DNA of 10,562 nt from Fonsecaea monophora (lineage: Eukaryota; Ascomycota; Eurotiomycetes; Chaetothyriales; Herpotrichiellaceae). The notes beneath the pieces were generated by a model that was not told the origin of the DNA, ran no database searches, and was given only the letters and a program-made list of their open reading frames with translations. Position numbers and translations under genes: made by a program. Location: NCBI RefSeq assembly GCF_001642475.1, contig NW_019174163.1:1-10562 (forward strand), given 5' to 3'. Below are positions 6,791 through 10,562 of the stretch, piece after piece (positions within the stretch are counted from its first letter, which is position 1; every line of letters starts with the position of its first letter).

Positions 6791-6797
6791 TATATAT
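6791..6797 (-). promoter_or_regulatory. TATA-like element for the minus-strand gene
   Basis: TATATAT is read on the minus strand as CATATATATTCAGCC. It sits 121 bp upstream of the proposed ATG at 6670. The intervening sequence is CA- and CT-rich (CTCACCACAGTCCCTCGCTC, then CATCACCAACATCAC), as expected of a fungal leader. Confidence 0.5.
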
Positions 6798-7112
6798 GGC
6801 AGAGGGCGGTCAAGTGACGTGGCGGCACTTAAGTGAACGCCACCAGCTGTCAGTGGTATCACATCGAATCAGAACCAAACCACCTGGGACGGTTGTGGGC
6901 GGCTCCTCCGCCAAAAGGGAGGTCGAAATGGATCCACATGCGAGGGGGAGTGTCTGGATTGGTCTTGCGAGACGCCCGGGATGCTTTGGGTTGTTTCCGG
7001 CCATCGTGACAGGATCATGGTCTTCGGGTGACATCGGCCTGTGAGCTTGCAAATGGGGACATTTCGAGTCCGATGCGTCATGCCTGTGCCTATCATGGCT
7101 TGATCCCCCACT
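6798..7112. other. Spacer, nothing recognised
   Basis: Only short overlapping frames without ATG starts or convincing composition occur here. It would serve as 3' flank of the candidate at 7113-7409 and upstream region of the gene starting at 6670. No repeat or RNA gene was seen. Confidence 0.5.
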
Positions 7113-7409
7113 CTAACGCACCGGGGTACACCGTGACTCGGTCAATTGGGGTGGAGAGAGAGTCATGTGGCCTTGAAGACTCTTTGTAAGTGGTGGTCTT
7201 GGGTATTGGTCAGCCCAACGCCGGCATTTGTCTCGTGTGACGGAGAGACCGACTTGGTATGCCATTGGTACGAAGGGGGGTATCCGTTGGGCACAAGTCA
7301 GAGCCCAAATGAACGTGGTCATGGCCGCACCATTTGTCTGTGGACTGCGCCTGACATGACGCCCCCACGCCCAGACCGCCCAGACTCTGCCAATTTTGGT
7401 GGTTGACAT
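7113..7409 (-). CDS. Weak candidate small gene (98 aa)
   Basis: The minus-strand ATG at 7409 lies in a good context (TTCCACCATGTC) and follows about 80 bases of C/T-rich sequence like a fungal leader. The frame (MSTTKIGRVWAVWAW...) runs 98 codons to a TAG at 7113. It is rich in Trp, Arg and Pro, shows no recognisable domain, and overlaps long open frames on both strands, so composition does not single it out. A second ATG 13 bases upstream (7422) opens a different frame of about 35 codons (MLDIPPCQPPK). The leader-like context is the main support. It could be a first exon, a non-coding transcript or nothing. Confidence 0.22.
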   Translation of the reverse strand: MSTTKIGRVWAVWAWGRHVRRSPQTNGAAMTTFIWALTCAQRIPPFVPMAYQVGLSVTRDKCRRWADQYPRPPLTKSLQGHMTLSPPQLTESRCTPVR

Positions 7410-7833
7410 GGTGGAATATCGAGCATCGGGGTGTGCCGAGATGGTGAGAGCCGTGGGGACGAGGGGATTGAGAGCCTGAGATGTGGATAGTATGAGAATA
7501 TGGGTGGTAGAGCTGAGGAATGCGTCGTTGGCTGGCCAGGGGAAGAAAGGCAATCGAGTGAGTTGGCCACAACAACGACACTGAAAGGACTGGAAAGGAT
7601 GGAAAGAACAGAATTGGCACTTTGAATAACTTGATCGAGGTGTTTAGACTCGTGTTTGTCGTAAGCGAGGTGGCTGAGGTGGTGGTTGAGCGAGATGTGC
7701 CGAGTGTTGCAGGATGACTGCCGGGTTTTTGGGGGAGACGTGACTCTCCAAGTTCAAGATCGGCTGGATTTACCTCTCTGATGAAGAATGGTCGACGTGA
7801 GGGAAGAAAGATTTGTAACAGGCATGGTAACAG
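7410..7833. other. Spacer, possible upstream region of the 7409 candidate
   Basis: On the minus strand this is pyrimidine-rich over long stretches (7440-7620), consistent with a promoter and leader. No TATA element, gene or clear repeat was seen. Open frames through it lack ATG starts or domain-like composition. Confidence 0.4.
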
Positions 7834-7896
7834 TCTCAAACAACTGGATTTTCATCAAGTCCAAGTCCTTCTACTGTATTTTCACCAAGTCCCACC
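7834..7896. repeat. Detached copy of the right-hand satellite
   Basis: CTCAAACAACTGGATTT here is found again near 9373, and the following TCTACTGTATTTTCACCAAGTCCCA is typical of the units in the large array further right. It is separated from the main array by about 300 bp holding a G homopolymer and an 11-bp minisatellite. Confidence 0.85.
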
Positions 7897-7934
7897 CTAT
7901 GGTGAGAGAAGAGAGAAGAGGAATACCAAGGAGA

Positions 7935-7952
7935 GGGGGGGGGGGGGGGGGG
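7935..7952. repeat. Poly-G tract, 18 bases
   Basis: Eighteen consecutive G residues are preceded by GGAGA and followed by AGGTTACC. Such runs can form G-quadruplex or triplex-type structures and are prone to length change and to sequencing error. Confidence 0.95.
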
Positions 7953-8038
7953 AGGTTACCATAGAGTACGACGGACGATTATGTAAGCATCCATGTTTGC
8001 TGATGTCGTCAGCATCTCCCCCCCCGACCAGTCCGAAA

Positions 8039-8173
8039 CGCGTGCGGAACGCTTGCGACAACCATGCGGAACACATGCGTTTCGTATGCGAATCGCGTGG
8101 TTTTATTATGCGCATGCGAATCGCATGCGAGGCGCAGGCGAAACGTATGCGAAAAGCATGCGGCTAACATGCG
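8039..8173. repeat. 11-bp phased minisatellite, 13 units, core ATGCG
   Basis: The core ATGCG (variants GTGCG, TTGCG, AGGCG, GTGGT) begins at 8042, 8053, 8064, 8075, 8086, 8097 and 8108. After one 6-bp step it continues at 8114, 8125, 8136, 8147, 8158 and 8169. A typical unit is CGTATGCGAAT, and two palindromes CGCATGCG occur. The period is not a multiple of three, so every frame yields an 11-residue pseudo-repeat (for instance ACEAQAKRMRK). Open frames on both strands here are therefore by-products. Confidence 0.96.
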
Positions 8174-8214
8174 TGCCCCAATGTTCGCCCCTAAATATTG
8201 TACCTTCGCTCCCA

Positions 8215-10200
8215 AAGTCCACCTTTTGCCCTTTTTTCAATCTACAAGTCCATCTTCCTCTGTCGCTTCTCTCCAAATCGGACCTGCTACTGTGGTATTT
8301 GCAAGATTCAGCCTTCTGCTGTCTTTTCTGCCAATGTCCCATCTTCTGCTGTCGTTTTTATCCACGTCCCGCTTCCAATGTCCATGTCCGCCTTCCGGTG
8401 TCTTTTCTCTCTCTCTCGGAACCCCCTTGCTGCTGTCTTTTCTGCCAAAGTCCACCTTCGCCTGTCTTTTGTCCAAGGCCATCTGCCTTCTGCTGATCTT
8501 CTTGCTCCCAGAATCCATTTTCTACTACGTTTCCTGCCAGATTCTCCCTTCTACTGTCGTTTCTCTACAAGTCCACCTTTGACTGTCTTCTGTCCAGGGC
8601 CACCTACCTTCTGCTGTCTTTTCTGTCTCAAAATCCCCTTTCTGCTGCGTTCTCCACAGAATTCTGTCTTCTGCTGTCGAATATCTCCAAGTCTGATCTT
8701 ATCCTTTCTTCTCTTTCTCTCTGAACCCCCTTTCTGCTATGTTCTCTACCAGGTTCTGCCTTCTGCCGTGTTGTTTCTATCCAAGTCGACCCGCTACTGC
8801 CTTCTTCAAGTCCATCGTCTGCCGTATTTTTACCAAGTTCCCCCTTTCCGGCGTCTTCTCCAAGTCCCCTTCACGGTCTGCCGCCGTTTCCGTCTCAGAA
8901 TCCCCTTTCTGCTATAGTCTCTACCGAATTCTGCCTTTTGCTGTCGTTTCTGTCCATGTCCACCTTCTACTGCCATTTTCCGTCGGAGCCGACCTTCTCT
9001 CCTCTCAAACGACTGGAATTACACCAAGTACCGCCTCTCTGGCGTCGAGAATCTTGACTCATGTCCACCTGCTACTGTCTTCTCTCTACACAGACACTGG
9101 AATTTGACCAAGTTCAAACTCCTGCTGCGTCTTTCTTCATTCCAAGTCCATGATCTGCAGTCGAATCTCTCCAAGTCCCCCTTTCCGCGTCTTTCCAAGT
9201 CCAAAGTCTACCGTTTATCTTGACGTCGAGTCAAGTCAAAAATCTACTCTATTTTGACCAAGTCCCCCCCTTCCGGCGTCTTTCGAAGTCCAAAGTCTAC
9301 CGTTTGTCTTGACTTCGAGTCCAAAATCTGCTGTATTTTGACCAAGTCCACGATCTACTATCTTCTTCTCTTCTCAAACAACTGGATTTCCACCAATTCT
9401 AAAGCCCTAGTGCTGTATTTTGACTAAATACCTCCCTTCCGGCGTCTGTCCAGGTCGAAAAGACTGAATTTCGACCAGGTCCCAGCTACTTCTGCCGCAT
9501 TTTTGACTAAATCTACGATCTACTGTCTTCTTCGGTCCCCAAAGACTTGATTTCCACCAAGTCCCATCTTCTGCTGGATTTTGACCAAATCCCGCCCTTC
9601 TGGCGTCTATCCAGGTCCAAAATCTACTGGATTTCCTACCAAGTCCCATCTTCTGCTGCATTTTTGACCAAGTGTCCACGATCTACCGTCTTCTCTCTTC
9701 TCAAATAACTGGATTTCGACCAAATCCAAAGCCCTTCTGCTGCATTTTTGACCAAATCCCGCCCTTCTGGCGTCTATCCAGGTCCAAAATCTACTGGATT
9801 TCCTACCAAGTCCCAGTTACTTCTGCTGTATTTTTGACCAAGTGTCCACGCTCTAGTAGATTGTGTCCCCAAAAGACTGGAATTTGACCAAGTCCCAGTT
9901 ACCCCTGCTGCACCTTTGACCAAGCTCCCACGCCCTAGTAGACTGTATGCCTAAAAGACCGAACCCCCACCAGGTTCCAGTTCCTTTTGCTGCATTTTTG
10001 ACCAAGTCCACTACGCTGACGCTGCCTCCTGGCTGCATTTCGACCAAGTCCACACTGCCCGCTGTAATCTTCTCCAAGTCTCAAGGAGTGTGCTGGATTC
10101 AAAACTCGCTGTGAATTTCGCTAAGTCCCACGTTCCGGCGGCTTCACCACCGAGTCTCCCCAAAATCTACTGGAATTTCGCCAAAGTCCCACCACTTGAC
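8215..10200. repeat. Two-kilobase degenerate satellite
   Basis: The repeat words are CTTCTGCTGTC, TTTTGACCAAGTCC, TCCACCTTCTGCT and CAAAATCTACTGG. The left half (8215-9000) is CT-rich with units near 45-60 bp such as CTTCTGCTGTCTTTTCTGCC. The right half (9000-10200) contains more TTTGACCAAGTCC and has a higher-order period (separate entry). Long open frames on the plus strand give Phe/Leu/Cys/Pro-rich sequence and on the minus strand repeat fragments such as DLVKIQQ, none with gene structure. No transposon end or protein motif was seen. Confidence 0.9.
9269..9925. repeat. Higher-order repeat of about 165 bp, four copies
   Basis: The landmark CTTCYGGCGTC occurs at 9269, 9436, 9597 and 9764, spacings of 167, 161 and 167 bp. 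A shorter relative near 9183 gives a half-length step of 86 bp. The copies starting at 9597 and 9764 are virtually identical for about 60 bases (CCCGCCCTTCTGGCGTCTAT through CCTACCAAGTCCCA), showing recent unequal exchange or conversion. Confidence 0.88.
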
Positions 10201-10376
10201 AAAGTGTCCATGGACTCCCGTGGCTGGGGCCCTACGACGGATGTTCTTCATCACTCTGCGAGAAGGAAAGAAACAGGAAAGGCTGGTGTCTACTGGTCGG
10301 ACTTGGGATTGCTAACTCCTAAACTCCTAATGCGATGCTGAACGTAATGATACTGTACAAACATAAGAAAAGGGGC

Positions 10377-10519
10377 GCAGAGTGGCTGGCTGGCTGACTA
10401 CTCCTTTCACTTCCCTCCTTCCACCCAAAACCTGCCCCCCTTCCCTGCCTCCCACCCAGCTCCGGGATGTACACGGCCAATCTTCCCCATCACCTCTCAA
10501 AGCCAGCCAGCCACTCTGC
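10377..10519. repeat. Perfect 19-bp inverted repeat, 105-nt spacer
   Basis: The arm GCAGAGTGGCTGGCTGGCT at 10377-10395 is the exact reverse complement of 10501-10519. The first mismatch occurs on both sides immediately outside. The enclosed 105 bases are strongly C/T-rich. No target-site duplication is visible outside the arms, so a small transposable element is possible but unsupported. If transcribed as one RNA it would form a 19-bp stem just before the start codon at 10542. Confidence 0.95.
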
Positions 10520-10541
10520 CAACACACCTCCAGCTACCACC
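10400..10541 (+). promoter_or_regulatory. C/T-rich promoter or leader of the right-edge gene
   Basis: The plus strand from 10400 to 10470 is nearly all C and T (CTCCTTTCACTTCCCTCC, then CCTGCCCCCCTTCCCTGCC), the pyrimidine tract common just upstream of fungal transcription starts. It is followed by a CA-rich leader (CTGCCAACACACCTCCAGC) running into the ATG. Confidence 0.5.
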
Positions 10542-10562
10542 ATGATGGCCACCCTGCCCCCT
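10542..10562 (+). CDS. Start of a gene running off the right edge (first 7 codons)
   Basis: ATG at 10542 sits in an almost ideal eukaryotic start context (GCTACCACCATGATGG). It follows a CA-rich leader and begins MMATLPP before the window ends. A second ATG follows immediately. Only 21 bases are visible, so nothing can be said of the product; the call rests on the leader and start context alone. Confidence 0.5.

Noticed and set aside
7781..8582. Cys/Arg/His-rich frames on both strands across 8039-8173
   Set aside because: The 11-bp minisatellite gives 11-residue pseudo-repeats in all frames; the apparent Cys pattern is not a zinc finger.
8198..8917. 239-codon Phe/Leu/Cys/Pro-rich plus-strand frame that could suggest membrane segments
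   Set aside because: It is low-complexity translation of a CT-rich satellite, without the stable hydrophobic spans or the charged loops of a real membrane protein.
10377..10519. Inverted repeat as a rho-independent-type terminator
   Set aside because: The arms are 105 bases apart, there is no T run after the second arm, and the setting is eukaryotic and just upstream of a start codon.

Overview
The window looks like a piece of a eukaryotic nuclear genome, most likely a filamentous fungus (probably an ascomycete). That is an inference from style: compact genes, CT-rich leaders running into ACC-ATG-type starts, one candidate 48-nt intron with a GTGCGT donor and CTGAC branch sites, and long repeat-filled spacers. 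I saw no bacterial operon structure, no rRNA, tRNA or CRISPR signature, and no transposase or reverse-transcriptase motif. I recognise no protein family here, so no gene symbols are given.

Layout, left to right. 1-180 is an almost perfect 15-bp minisatellite cut by the window edge. 190-1010 is a decayed tandem repeat of about 184-254 bp per unit. 1011-2145 holds no convincing gene. A bZIP/bHLH-like composite site lies at 2146-2157. The first convincing gene (2655-3641, +) encodes a 328-residue protein with a 37-residue N-terminal tandem repeat, two Lys/Gly patches, a unique core and a C-terminal heptapeptide repeat. A 1.5-kb CTGAT-rich spacer (3642-5170) begins at its stop codon and contains about 30 units in exact 10-bp register. 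The second convincing gene (5699-6670, -) converges on this spacer. It needs one 48-nt intron to gain an ATG, and encodes four 23-25-residue Met/Pro repeats followed by a long charged helical region. A TATA-like element lies 121 bp upstream of its ATG. A weak small-gene candidate lies at 7113-7409 (-).

From 7834 to about 10200 the sequence is another satellite, built on a unit resembling CTTCTGCTGTNTTTTGACCAAGTCC. It is interrupted near 7900-8210 by an 18-G homopolymer and a 13-unit, 11-bp minisatellite. The right edge has a C/T-rich promoter-like tract enclosed by a perfect 19-bp inverted repeat, then the first seven codons of a gene that runs off the window (10542, +).

The strongest themes are two orphan, internally repetitive proteins in convergent orientation, and several unrelated minisatellites, two of which have periods (10 and 11 bp) matching the DNA helical turn. 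Nothing in the sequence establishes a function for either protein or shows that they work together. All counts and alignments were done by eye.
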